Notes: generated by a model from the letters alone, not told the origin. 64,000 nt of DNA from Desulfovibrio sp. (GCA_022839785.1 JALHJW010000001.1:1-64000); one strand, 5' to 3'. Numbered from the stretch's first letter, positions 52,354-63,465 are shown. Numbers and translations: made by a program.

Positions 52354-53069
52354 ATCGCTATCCTGCCGTTCGGGTCCGCGAAGAGGGTGAAGCGGCCGTC
52401 CTCGGCGCGCGCGAACCCGGCCAACGTAGAGCCGTTTTTGCGGGCCAGTTCCAAGGCCGCCGAGGTCACCGCCGAACGGCTGATGCAGAACGCGAAGCCG
52501 CAGGCCGCGGCCTTGGCCATGAGACTCGCCGTGAGCCGGGCCGAGACGAACAGGGCCAGGCCGGAGAGGTCGCGCCCGTTCTCCACGCCCCATCCGGCCA
52601 GCCGGTCGAGGCAGTTGTGGCGGCCGATGTCCTCGGCGATGAAGAGGAAGTCCCCGGCGACGACGTCGAGGACGCCCGCGCGGTGAAAACAGCCCGTGCC
52701 GTTCCACAGCCCGGGCCGCCCGATGAAGGCGGTCATGGCCGCCACCACCTGGTCCGCGCTCATGCGCGGCCGCGCGGCGGCCGGAACCGGCGCGTAGGGA
52801 GCGGCCCGGAACACCCAGCGCCCGTCCTGAGCGGCCACCGGCTCGGGCTTCTCGTCCGGGCGGCACCATGTCAATTTGGCATGCCCCAGGGCCAACCGCT
52901 CCAGATCGACGGGATGGGCCCACAGACGTCCCTCTCCCCGCCCCTCCACGGCCACGCACAGGCTCTCCTCGCGGCTGACCACGTCCTCGATGTCCTGCGC
53001 CGCGCCCGCCTGCCAGCGCCGACAGCCGACCATGGCTCCCTGGCTGAAACGTCGTCCCGCGGCGTTCAT
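52350..53069 (-). CDS. fdhD: Formate dehydrogenase accessory protein FdhD, lacking CxxC
   Basis: Sulfurtransferase-type chaperone that supplies sulfur to the FDH metal centre; 239 residues, shorter than Escherichia coli FdhD (about 277). The C-terminal half is clear: AEDIGRHNCLDRLAGW, FVSARLTASLMAKAAACG, ARKNGSTLAGFAR. The N-terminal domain aligns to EESLCVAVEGRGEGRLWAHP. The usual cysteine loop (C-x-x-C) is absent; instead a Cys appears at GTGCFHRAGV where a Gly is common. Start and stop overlap fdhE (TGATG) and mobA (GTGA). Confidence 0.88.
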   Translation of the reverse strand: MNAAGRRFSQGAMVGCRRWQAGAAQDIEDVVSREESLCVAVEGRGEGRLWAHPVDLERLALGHAKLTWCRPDEKPEPVAAQDGRWVFRAAPYAPVPAAARPRMSADQVVAAMTAFIGRPGLWNGTGCFHRAGVLDVVAGDFLFIAEDIGRHNCLDRLAGWGVENGRDLSGLALFVSARLTASLMAKAAACGFAFCISRSAVTSAALELARKNGSTLAGFARAEDGRFTLFADPNGRIAM

Positions 53070-53956
53070 CAGAACCCCCAGGCGGAAAAGGTCGGACGCC
53101 TCAGCCCCTCCTGGGCGGCCAGGATGTCCAGGGCCAGAGATTCGAGATCGTCCAGCAGCGGCAGCGAGGGGCGGTCCATCTTCCGGAAATCCACGGTCTT
53201 TATGTAGCCGTTGCAGGAGCGGCAGACGTTGACGTGAAAGCCCGGCTCTCCCGCGGCGTCGAAATATTCGAGCTTCTCCAGGCTCTCTTCCAGGCAGTAG
53301 GGGCACTGCAGGCGCTTGGCCCGGTATTCCGTGTGGCAGAAGGAGCAGGTCAGGTAGCGCAGGCCCTCGTTCTCCTTGAGCCTGCCGATGAGCGGCAGAC
53401 TGCCGCAGACCGGGCAATGTCCGTGGGCCCAGGTCGCGTCGAGGTCGCCGGGGGCGACGGCGGCCTCGGCCCGGGCCTCCAGGCAGGGGGCCAGTCCGGC
53501 CTGGACCAGGAAGGCCGCGAGGCGGGGCGCGCCGGGCGTCAGCCCGCCGACAGCCTGGAAATACGCGGGGTCGTCCGCGAGATAGCGGCGGAAGGCCTCG
53601 GCGCGGTCGAAGCGGCCCTCGGTCTCGGCCGCGCGCAGCTGCCGGGCCGCCTCGGCCAGCCCCCCGCCCGAGTTCTCGACCAGTGCGAGCAGTTCGTCGA
53701 AAAGACTGCTGCTGATCGTCTCGTCGGGCGCGAACCGCTCGCGCGGCAGCACCGCCGCACCCTGCAGACGCCGCGCCCTGTCCTCGGGTGAAAGCGTCAC
53801 CGCGGCCCCGCCGTTCAGCGCGGCCCGGGCCTCAAGCTGCTTTTTCCGGGTGGCGGCAAGCAGCTCCACCAGCTCCCTGGGCAGACCATCCTTGGCGCGC
53901 AGCGCGCCGAGCTTCCTCTCCAGCCTCCGGATCTCACGATCGAGGTCGAACGTCAT
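53069..53956 (-). CDS. fdhE: Formate dehydrogenase accessory protein FdhE
   Basis: Zinc/iron-binding chaperone (295 residues) needed for FDH assembly. Four CxxC motifs are present in the C-terminal half: HCPVCGS, LTCSFCH, LQCPYCL and NVCRSCN, the rubredoxin-like clusters of FdhE. The N-terminal helical part (about 1-140) is less conserved. The start at 53956 is chosen because GGAG lies 6 nt upstream; an in-frame ATG at 53995 is possible. First gene of the leftward fdh transcript. Confidence 0.92.
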   Translation of the reverse strand: MTFDLDREIRRLERKLGALRAKDGLPRELVELLAATRKKQLEARAALNGGAAVTLSPEDRARRLQGAAVLPRERFAPDETISSSLFDELLALVENSGGGLAEAARQLRAAETEGRFDRAEAFRRYLADDPAYFQAVGGLTPGAPRLAAFLVQAGLAPCLEARAEAAVAPGDLDATWAHGHCPVCGSLPLIGRLKENEGLRYLTCSFCHTEYRAKRLQCPYCLEESLEKLEYFDAAGEPGFHVNVCRSCNGYIKTVDFRKMDRPSLPLLDDLESLALDILAAQEGLRRPTFSAWGF

Positions 53957-54316
53957 GGGCAGCTCCAATATGATGTTTCGATTGGCATTGCCCATCTCGA
54001 TGACACCGGCAAGCTTTGCTTCTTGGAATCGATTTGGCACAAATCTACTTTTTTTATTTTTTTTACTCTAAATTCACAGGGAATTACACCGACAATTTTC
54101 ATCGAAAACTGCCAACACGCTGTCAAGCCAATATTTTTTTAATTTTATATATTTTTTTCAACATATTAAATATCAAAAACAACCGCATCCGTGCCAATAT
54201 GTGGCCAATCGCTCATTGCATTGTTCCATTTTCAATGTATGCCAAAAGTGGCATACACAAACCGGCTGTCACGTTCTTTTTCGAAACCTTTTCCATTTTG
54301 GCACAAGGAGCACATC
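53957..54316. promoter_or_regulatory. AT-rich divergent control region between fdhE and tupA
   Basis: 360 nt, by far the most AT-rich stretch of the window (long T and A runs at 54047-54064, 54131-54158). TGGCA/TGCCA-type half-sites occur at 54035, 54110, 54192, 54240, 54249 and 54299. The last overlaps the tupA ribosome site region. Promoters for both directions must lie here. A plausible tupA promoter is TTGCAT (54216-54221) with TATGCC (54238-54243), which would put the palindrome over the -10. No molybdenum-cofactor riboswitch fold was recognised. Confidence 0.6.
54236..54257. promoter_or_regulatory. Perfect palindromic operator candidate
   Basis: TGTATGCCA (54236-54244), spacer AAAG, TGGCATACA (54249-54257): a perfect 9-bp inverted repeat with a 4-nt spacer, 59 nt before the tupA start. 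It is the best-formed member of the TGCCA/TGGCA half-site set in this region and has the form of a dimeric repressor site. Confidence 0.65.
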
Positions 54317-55129
54317 ATGCGCAAACTGTCCGCCGTCCTCTGCCTCGTCCTGCTGTGCAGCGCCGCGCCCGCCGCGGCGGAAACCATGCTGATGGCGACC
54401 ACCACCAGCACAGAGGCCACCGGCCTGCTCGACGTCCTCATGCCCCAGTTCGCCAAGGACACCGGCATCGAGGTCAAGTGGACCGCCGTGGGCACCGGCA
54501 AGGCCCTGAAGATGGGCGAGAACTGCGATGTGGACGTGCTCATGGTGCATGCCCCCGCGGCCGAGAAGAAGTTCGTCGAAGACGGCTTCGGGACCGGCCG
54601 CACGGAATTCATGTACAACGACTTCGTCATCGTCGGGCCCAAGGCCGACCCGGCCAAGGCCAAGGGCGGCGACACGGCCAAGGCTCTGGCGGCCATCGCC
54701 TCGGCCAAGGCTCCCTTCATCTCGCGCGGCGACGACTCCGGCACGCACAAGGCCGAACAGGGCCTGTGGAAGGCCGCGAACATGCCCCTGCCGGACAAGG
54801 AATCCTGGTACGTCTCGGCCGGACAGGGCATGATGGAGACCCTGGTCATGGCCGGCGAGCGGAGCGGCTATGCGCTCACCGATCGCGGCACCTACATCTC
54901 CTACGAGGCCAAGGCCGGGGCCAACCCCGCCCTGGTCATCCTGGTGGAGGGCGACAAGGTGCTGCTCAACCAGTACAGCGTCATCCCGGTGAATCCCGCC
55001 AAGTGCTCCAAGACCAAGAAGGATCTGGCCGACAAGTTGGCTGCCTGGGTCGCCTCCCAAAAGGGCCAGCAAGCCATCGCGGGCTTCACGCTGGAGGGCA
55101 AGCAGCTCTTCTTCCCCAACGCGAAATAG
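54317..55129 (+). CDS. tupA: Tungstate ABC transporter, substrate-binding protein
   Basis: Periplasmic tungstate-binding protein of 270 residues. Signal peptide MRKLSAVLCLVLLCSAAPAAA; the mature protein opens MLMATTTSTEATGLLDVL, with the TTTST oxyanion motif of TupA. RGDDSGTHKAE is the second ligand loop, conserved in TupA/WtpA-type proteins. The start at 54317 follows AAGGAG. TupA binds tungstate far more tightly than molybdate, consistent with a W-dependent FdhA next door. Confidence 0.94.
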   Translation: MRKLSAVLCLVLLCSAAPAAAETMLMATTTSTEATGLLDVLMPQFAKDTGIEVKWTAVGTGKALKMGENCDVDVLMVHAPAAEKKFVEDGFGTGRTEFMYNDFVIVGPKADPAKAKGGDTAKALAAIASAKAPFISRGDDSGTHKAEQGLWKAANMPLPDKESWYVSAGQGMMETLVMAGERSGYALTDRGTYISYEAKAGANPALVILVEGDKVLLNQYSVIPVNPAKCSKTKKDLADKLAAWVASQKGQQAIAGFTLEGKQLFFPNAK

Positions 55130-55140
55130 TATACGCCCGG

Positions 55141-55168
55141 CGGGGACGCGGCCACGGCCGCGTCCCCG
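55141..55168 (+). other. Intercistronic hairpin between tupA and tupB
   Basis: Perfect 13-bp stem CGGGGACGCGGCC / GGCCGCGTCCCCG with a 2-nt gap, 12 nt after the tupA stop, no T-tract. Such hairpins often protect the binding-protein mRNA from 3' decay so that it is made in excess over the permease. Confidence 0.6.
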
Positions 55169-55192
55169 GAACCATCCAAGCGACGGAACGAC

Positions 55193-55891
55193 ATGGATTT
55201 CCTCTTCCAGGGAGTGCGGCAGGCCATCGCCCTCCTCCTCGCCCTCGATCCGGCCACTTTCTCCGCCGTGCGCGTCACACTGGAAGCGACCTTCCTGGCC
55301 GTGGCCGGGGCCATCGCGCTCGGCGTTCCGGCGGGCTTCCTGCTCGGCTACATCGACTTTCCGGGCCGTCGTCTGCTCAGACTGCTGGTCGAGACCCTGC
55401 TCGCCTTCCCCACCGTGGTCATCGGCCTTCTGGTCTACGCATTCCTGACGCGCAACGGCCCCCTCGGCGACCTCGGGCTGCTCTTCACCGTATCGGGCAT
55501 GGCCATCGGCCTGACCATCCTCGGCCTGCCCATCATCACGGCCATGACCGCCATGGCCCTGGAAAGCCTCGATCCGGACGTGCGCCGGACCATCCTCACC
55601 CTGGGGGCCGGACGCGTCCGGGCCGCCCTGGCGTGTCTCTCCGAAGTCCGCCACTCCGTGGCCCTGGCCGTGGTCACGGCCTTCGGCCGCATCGCCACCG
55701 AGGTCGGCATCGCCATGATGATCGGCGGAAACATCAAATGGCACACCCGGACCATGACCACGGCCATCGCCCTGGAGACCAGCAAGGGAGAATTCGCCCA
55801 GGGCATCGCTCTGGGCGTCATCCTCCTGAGTCTGGCCTTCGTGGTCAACGTCTGCGTCACGGCCCTGCGCCGCCAGGGGGCCGCGGGATGA
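55193..55891 (+). CDS. tupB: Tungstate ABC transporter, permease
   Basis: Inner-membrane permease of 232 residues with about five helices. The ABC-coupling EAA-type loop is present: MALESLDPDVRRTILTLGA, followed by RIATEVGIAMMIGGNIKW, a TupB-like ending. AVRVTLEATFLAVAGAIALG starts the membrane domain. It overlaps tupC by ATGA. Confidence 0.93.
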   Translation: MDFLFQGVRQAIALLLALDPATFSAVRVTLEATFLAVAGAIALGVPAGFLLGYIDFPGRRLLRLLVETLLAFPTVVIGLLVYAFLTRNGPLGDLGLLFTVSGMAIGLTILGLPIITAMTAMALESLDPDVRRTILTLGAGRVRAALACLSEVRHSVALAVVTAFGRIATEVGIAMMIGGNIKWHTRTMTTAIALETSKGEFAQGIALGVILLSLAFVVNVCVTALRRQGAAG

Positions 55892-56595
55892 GCACCGCCC
55901 AGGACGTCCCCGTCTACTCCCTGCGCGACGTGCGGCACCACTACAACGGCCGCGCAGTCCTGGCCGTGGACGCCCTGGAGGTGCCGCGCGGGATCATCCT
56001 CGGCCTCTGCGGCTCCAACGGCGCGGGCAAGTCCACCCTGCTCCGCTTCCTGGCCTTTCTCGAACGCCCCAGGCAGGGCGGGATTGTTTTCGCCGGCACG
56101 CCCGCCCTCGACCTTGCGTCCCTGCGCCGCCGCGCCACCCTGCTCCTGCAGCGCCCCGTGCTGCTCAGGCGCAGCGTCTTCGAGAACGTGGCCTTCGGCC
56201 TGCGCGCGCGGAAAGAAACCGCGGACCTCTCCCGAAAGGTCTCCGAGGCCCTGGAGGCCGTGGGGCTCCCGTTCGCGGCCTTCGCCCGCCGCTCCTGGCG
56301 CGAGTTGTCCGGCGGCGAGGCGCAACGCGTCGCCATGGCCGCCCGCCTCGTCCTGCGTCCCGAGGTCCTGCTCCTGGACGAACCGACCAGCTCCCTCGAT
56401 CCGGAGAGCGAGGAGCGCATCACTGCGGCCGCCCGTCTGGCGCGGGACCGGCACGGCGCCACCGTGGTCGTGGTCAGCCACGATCTTGCCTGGCTGCGCG
56501 GTCTGTGCGACACCGTCCTGCGTCTGGCCGCCCCCCTCCCGTCCGGCCAGGCCGCCCCGCTGACCGAACCGCCCCTTTCGGAGGATTGCGCATGA
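55888..56595 (+). CDS. tupC: Tungstate ABC transporter, ATP-binding protein
   Basis: ATPase of 235 residues. Walker A GSNGAGKSTLL (about 38-48), Q-loop LLLQRPVLLRRSV, signature ELSGGEAQRVAMAARL, Walker B VLLLDEPTSSLD, and H-loop VVSHDLAWL. Start and stop overlap tupB and mobB, so the four genes form one coupled operon. Confidence 0.94.
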   Translation: MSTAQDVPVYSLRDVRHHYNGRAVLAVDALEVPRGIILGLCGSNGAGKSTLLRFLAFLERPRQGGIVFAGTPALDLASLRRRATLLLQRPVLLRRSVFENVAFGLRARKETADLSRKVSEALEAVGLPFAAFARRSWRELSGGEAQRVAMAARLVLRPEVLLLDEPTSSLDPESEERITAAARLARDRHGATVVVVSHDLAWLRGLCDTVLRLAAPLPSGQAAPLTEPPLSEDCA

Positions 56596-57293
56596 TCGCC
56601 GTCAACGTCGTCGGCTTCAAGAATTCCGGCAAGACCACCCTGGCGGTGAAGCTCGCCGCGGCCCTGGCCAGACGCGGCCGCCGCGTGGCCGGAGCCAAGT
56701 TCGCCCACTGCGGCTTCGACCGCGAGAGCGCCGACACCGGCAAGCTCGCCGCGGTCTGCCGCGCCGTGGCCGGACTCTCGCCAAACGAGGCCATGCTCGT
56801 CTGGCCTCGCGGCCGGTATCTTCCGGATCTCGTGCCGCTGCTCGACTGCGACTGCCTCGTGGTCGAGGGCGGCAAGGAACTGGGCTGGCTGCCGCGCATC
56901 GTCCTGACGCGGGAGGAGGCGGACCGCGAAGCGCTCGGCGCGGATCTGGCCCTGGCCGAATACGGCGCGGCGGGCACGGGCCGGGAACCATCGGACGAGG
57001 ACGTGGAGCGCCTCGCCGACCTCGTGGTCCAGCGCGGCTTCATCCTGCCCGGCCTGGACTGCGGCACCTGCGGCCGCCCCGACTGCCGGGGGCTGGCTGC
57101 CGACATCGTGACCGGGAGGACCGATCCGGCCGACTGCCAGGCCCTGGACGGCGAGGTGCGGGTCACGGTCAGCGGCGTGCCGCTGGCCCTCAACCCCTTC
57201 ACGGCCAAACTCGTGGCCGGAACCCTGCGCGGCCTGCTCGGCGGGCTGAAAGGCTACGTGCCCGGGCCGGTGCGCATCGAGCTGGACGTCTAG
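56592..57293 (+). CDS. mobB: MobB-like GTPase fused to a Cys4 iron-sulfur motif
   Basis: 233 residues. The N-terminal two-thirds is a MobB P-loop domain (GFKNSGKT at 8-15, LVVEGGKELGWLPRIVL), which helps MobA attach the nucleotide to molybdopterin. A C-terminal extension (about 150-233) carries Cys157, Cys160, Cys165 and Cys182 in the spacing CGTCGRPDC...DC, matching a small [4Fe-4S] domain found in ferredoxin-like and CO-dehydrogenase-linked proteins. It is last in the tup operon, overlapping tupC by ATGA, so tungstate import and cofactor guanylation are co-expressed. Confidence 0.88.
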   Translation: MIAVNVVGFKNSGKTTLAVKLAAALARRGRRVAGAKFAHCGFDRESADTGKLAAVCRAVAGLSPNEAMLVWPRGRYLPDLVPLLDCDCLVVEGGKELGWLPRIVLTREEADREALGADLALAEYGAAGTGREPSDEDVERLADLVVQRGFILPGLDCGTCGRPDCRGLAADIVTGRTDPADCQALDGEVRVTVSGVPLALNPFTAKLVAGTLRGLLGGLKGYVPGPVRIELDV

Positions 57294-57391
57294 ATATCTC
57301 TCGGCCGCACGGACCGGTCGAAACACTGGAGGCAGTGCGGACGGGCCTGCAGGATGTCTCGAATACGGCAGCGAACTCCCGATTCGATCCG

Positions 57392-57421
57392 AAAAACCGG
57401 GGAGGCGTCACGCCTCCCCGG
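57392..57421 (-). terminator. Rho-independent terminator of the MCP gene
   Basis: 11-bp perfect stem CCGGGGAGGCG / CGCCTCCCCGG with a TCA loop; on the minus strand it is followed by TTTTTC, 19 nt past the MCP stop. Confidence 0.88.
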
Positions 57422-57439
57422 TCCGTCATGACGTTTGCG

Positions 57440-59221
57440 CTAGGCTGTTCCCTCGCGCTTCATCTCTTCGATCAGGGCCTTGAGCACGCCCGCCTGGTTG
57501 GCCAGTTCGCCCACGGCCTGGGCCGACTGTCGCATGGCGTCGGCGGTCTCGGACGAGATGTTGCGCACGTCCTCGATGGAACGGTTGATCTCCTCGCTGG
57601 CCGAGGACTGCTCCTCGCTGGCCGTGGCGATGGCCCGCACCTGGTCGGCCGAGGTCTCCACCAGCCTGACGATCTCGCGTAGCGTCCTGCCCGAGGCGCT
57701 CGCCAGTCCCGTGGTCTTCTCCACGAGCCCGGCGGCCTGCTCCATGCTCGCGGCGCTCTCGCGCGTGCCGCCCTGAATGCCGCGGATGGCCTCGCCGACC
57801 TCCTTGGTGGCGTTCATGGTCTTTTCCGCCAGCTTGCGCACCTCGTCCGCCACCACGGCGAAGCCCCGGCCAGCATCCCCGGCGCGCGCCGCCTCGATGG
57901 CGGCGTTGAGGGCCAGCAGGTTGGTCTGGTCCGCGATGTCGGTGATCACGTTCATGATCTCCCCGATGCTCTCGGCGCGGCGCCCCAGGGTCGCCATCTC
58001 GTCCTTGAGCGCCAGGGTCTGGCGCTGCACATCACCGATGCCTCGCACCACCTCCTCGACCACTTTCTCGCCCTCCTCGGCCTTCTGCTTCGCGCCCTCC
58101 GAGGTTTCGGCGGCGGTGGAGGCGTTGCGGGCCACTTCGAGCACCGTGGCGTTCATCTCATCCATGGCCGTGGCTGTCTCGTCCGTGCGCTGCGACTGCT
58201 GGTCCGCGCCCCGGCTGGACTGCTCGATCTGGGCGGACAGCTCCTCGGAGGCGGAGGTCACGATCTCCACCACGCCTTCCAGTTTCTGCGCGGCCTGCAG
58301 CATGCCTTCCCGCTTGGCGGATTCCGCCCTCGCCTTGGCCTGCTGCGCCTCGTCCATGGCCTGGCGGGCGCGTTCGGCCTCGGCCTCGGCGGCCCTGCCC
58401 TTGTCGTCCGCCTCCGCGATCTTGGCCACCAGGGCGTCGACCATGCTGTCCAGGCACCCGGCCAAGACGCCCAGTTCGTCGCGCCGTGCGAGCTTCAGCC
58501 GCCCCTCCAGGCGTCCGGCCGCCACGTCCTGGGCGAAGCCGACGCAGCGCCCGAGCGGCCGGGTGATGGAGAGGGTGAGCAGAATACCCGCGCCCAGGGA
58601 GAGCAGCGGCACGACGATCATGATCGCGGTCATCATGGTTCCGTCCCGCGCCACCTGGGCGTCCGATTCCGCGTCATCCCGCGCCGCGTTGCCCATGTTG
58701 ATACGGATGACCTCGGCCAGCGCGTCCATGCTCTTCTGGAACTTCGGGTCGAACTCCTCCAGCACGAGACGCTGCGCCTGCTCGTATCTGGCCTCGTCCG
58801 CGCGATCCTTTTCCCAGTCCCTGATCGCGTTCAGCGCCTTGGCGTTGCTCTCCCTGGCCTCCGTCAGACTGGCCTCGAACGTCTTGAGGGCCGCGGCCTC
58901 GTTGGCGCTCTTGGGCAGCGCCTCGTAGTCCGCCAGGGCCTTCACGTACGTATCGCGGCTTTCCAGGATGGCCTTGTGCTGGGTGTCGCGGTCCTTGAGT
59001 CCGGACACCAGCAGCGCCTTCTGCGCGGCATTGATGCGGGACAGGCTGTAGCGGACCCTGGCCAGGGACTCGATGCTGGGCAGGTAGCCGCCGGACACGC
59101 GGTCCAGCGCCTCCACCGTGTGGTTCATGGCCGAACGGCCGACCAGTCCGAGCACTACGGCCAGGGCGGAAACGAGCAGAAAACAGACGATGAGCCTGAG
59201 ACCGATGCGGATGTTTTTCAT
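57440..59221 (-). CDS. Methyl-accepting chemotaxis protein
   Basis: Transmembrane chemoreceptor of 593 residues. First membrane helix at about 8-27 (LRLIVCFLLVSALAVVLGLV), a four-helix-bundle type periplasmic sensor (about 30-190), second helix (TAIMIVVPLLSLGAGILL), HAMP, and a long signalling coiled coil with the invariant hairpin DQTNLLALNAAIEAARAG. Methylation-type Glu/Gln sites flank it. The start at 59221 follows AAGGGGGTG. The chemotaxis cluster at 26-36 kb has no receptor, so this is a possible partner. The ligand is unknown. Confidence 0.95.
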   Translation of the reverse strand: MKNIRIGLRLIVCFLLVSALAVVLGLVGRSAMNHTVEALDRVSGGYLPSIESLARVRYSLSRINAAQKALLVSGLKDRDTQHKAILESRDTYVKALADYEALPKSANEAAALKTFEASLTEARESNAKALNAIRDWEKDRADEARYEQAQRLVLEEFDPKFQKSMDALAEVIRINMGNAARDDAESDAQVARDGTMMTAIMIVVPLLSLGAGILLTLSITRPLGRCVGFAQDVAAGRLEGRLKLARRDELGVLAGCLDSMVDALVAKIAEADDKGRAAEAEAERARQAMDEAQQAKARAESAKREGMLQAAQKLEGVVEIVTSASEELSAQIEQSSRGADQQSQRTDETATAMDEMNATVLEVARNASTAAETSEGAKQKAEEGEKVVEEVVRGIGDVQRQTLALKDEMATLGRRAESIGEIMNVITDIADQTNLLALNAAIEAARAGDAGRGFAVVADEVRKLAEKTMNATKEVGEAIRGIQGGTRESAASMEQAAGLVEKTTGLASASGRTLREIVRLVETSADQVRAIATASEEQSSASEEINRSIEDVRNISSETADAMRQSAQAVGELANQAGVLKALIEEMKREGTA

Positions 59222-59599
59222 CGGGCACCCCCTTGTTAAAAATGTATCAAGTTGAAACTGAACGACGTTCAGCATATACCCGCAAATTCTGTTTGCGCAC
59301 AATAAAAAACATGCATTCCGGATGAATTCCCCTATAAAATTACAACACACTGAAATTACAGTCTAAAAATACACTACTAACAATATCCGGAAATAGCCTT
59401 TCCGCAATAACGGCTTGCCGAATAGAGCGCACAGAACGTGCGGCTCGTATCCCATCTGGCACGGAAACAAACGGATGGAGCAGGGACAGACGAATAGCGC
59501 GCCGCGGGATGGCGGCAGGAGGGGCCGAGGCCCGAAGAGACGTGAAGGGAGGGCCGGCGCGGCCGGCGCGGAGTGCGCGCTCCGGCCCGCTCGCCGCCG
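59222..59599. other. Intergenic region between the MCP gene and rel
   Basis: 378 nt. The left half is AT-rich and holds the MCP promoter; the right half (59480-59599) is GC-rich with no gene or clear terminator for rel. Short frames in it lack ribosome sites. Confidence 0.5.
59355..59383 (-). promoter_or_regulatory. sigma70-type promoter of the MCP gene
   Basis: Minus strand -35 TTGTTA (59383-59378), 17-nt spacer, -10 TGTAAT (59360-59355); the implied leader is about 130 nt. No sigma28 (FliA) box was seen, although many receptor genes use one. Confidence 0.45.
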
Positions 59600-61773
<2,174 letters not shown>

Positions 61774-61777
<4 letters not shown>

Positions 61778-63465
61778 GGCGTGGGTTCCGGGCGCTGCCT
61801 GGAGGGATCGATCCACCAGCGCTCGAAGTTGTAGGTAATGCCCGCGGGGGCAGGCGCAACCCCGCGTATCCTGGCGTTGAGCACGGGCAGGGCGTAGGGG
61901 ACGTACAGGAAACAGTAAGGCTGGTCCTCGATGAACAGCTCCTGGATACGGCCGTATATCCGCTTGCGCGCCGCCTGATCAAGGGTCGCGCGCCCCTCTT
62001 CCAGGAGCCGGTCCACCTCCGGGTTGGCGTAGAAGGTGTGGTTCAGCCCCTGGGGGGCGACCTGGGAGGAATGCCAGACCGTGTGCAGGTCCGGATCGAC
62101 GAGGATGTTCCAGCCCAGGAGGACCGCGTCGAACCTGCCCGGGTTGACGAACTCCTTGATGAACGAGGCCCACTCCACGGTCCTGATCTCGACCTTGACG
62201 CCCACGTCGCGCAGCCGCTCCTGGATGATGATCGCGGACTTGGCGCGCTGGTCGTTGCCCTGGTTGGTCAGGATGGTGAAGGCGAAGGGACGGCCGTCCT
62301 TGTCGAGGACGCCGTCGCCGTCCGTGTCGCGCCAGCCCGCCTCGGCCAGCAGGGCGCGGGCGCGGGCCGGATCGTAGGGCAGGTCCGGGACCTGTTCGTT
62401 ATAGACCCAGGAGCCGGGCTTGTAAGGCCCCTTGGCGGGAACGCCGAGGCCGAGGAGCACGATCTTGACGATCTCCTCCTTGTCGATGGCATGGGTCAGG
62501 GCCCGGCGCACCCTGCGGTCCTGGAACAGGGGGTGCTTCAGGTTGTAGCCCAGGTAGGCGTAGCCGAAGGCAAGGTAGGTGTACTTGACGAAATCCCGCT
62601 CCCACTGCGCCCCCCCGGTCTGGAAGAGGTACTGCTTGGGGGTCAGGTCCATCATGTCCAGGTTGCCCGCCTTCAGTTCCAGGAACTGGGTGCCCATGTC
62701 CGGCACGATGCGCAGCACGACGCGGTCGATGTACGGCCGTCCCTCGAAATAGCGTTCGTTGGCCTCCAGCGTCAGATGGCGGCCGGGGACCCACTCCCTG
62801 AGCACGTACGGCCCCGCGCCCACGGGCTGGCGGGCGTACTTCGTCTCCATCAGGTTCTCGTGCTCCAGGATGTGGCGCGGCACGATCTCCCCTGCCCAGG
62901 TGATGAGGGAACGGGCGAAGACGTCATCGTAGACGACCTCGAAGGCGTAGTCGTCCAGCAGCCTGAATTCCTTCACGGCCAGGTAGTCCTCGGCGTAGGC
63001 CGTGGGCGTCTTCGGGTCGATCATCATCCGGTAGGAGAACTCCACGTCGCGCGCCGTGAGCGGCGTCCCGTCGGCCCAGACGATGTCCTTGCGCAGACGG
63101 AAGCGGATGCGCCTGCCGCCGTCCAGCAGCTCGTAGGATTCGGCGGCGTAGGGCTGAAGCTCCAGGTTCCTGTCGTAGCGCAGGAGCGAGACGTAGAGCA
63201 GGTCGACCACGGCCGAGGAGGCGCTGTCCGAGGACAGGCGGGGGATGAGGTTGGAGGGTTCGCCGATGGAGGCCTGCACGAGGCGGCCGCCGAAGACCGG
63301 AGCGTCCCCCTGCGGGCGCGGCGAAACAGGGGACGGAGCATCCGCCCGGACCGGGGCCGAGGCCGCGGGACGTCGCTCGTCCTCCTGACCGCAGGCGGCA
63401 AGGAGGAAAAAAACGACCGAAACGGTCGTCATCATCGTCCGGAAACGCACTCTTTTTTCCGCCAC
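61774..63465 (-). CDS. Peptide-type ABC solute-binding lipoprotein (SBP family 5)
   Basis: 563 residues of the OppA/DppA type. A signal peptide ends in lipobox LLAAC after a Met-rich hydrophobic core; the mature part begins with a Pro/Ala linker. Family landmarks are LIPRLSSDSASSAVVDLLY, YELLDGGRRIRFRLRKDIVW, DGTPLTARDVEFSY, VGAGPYVLREWVPGRHLTL and RRALTHAIDKEEIV. The start is GTG at 63465 with AGGGGA upstream. No permease or ATPase genes follow; it is instead coupled to rel by an ATGA overlap, an odd pairing. Confidence 0.9.

Noticed and set aside
54036..54055. sigma54 promoter beginning TGGCAC upstream of tupA
   Set aside because: The -12 GC dinucleotide is missing at the right spacing after each TGGCAC in the region.
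53957..54316. Molybdenum/tungsten cofactor riboswitch
   Set aside because: The location is suitable, but I could not find the expected conserved stems; the region is mainly A and T runs and half-sites.
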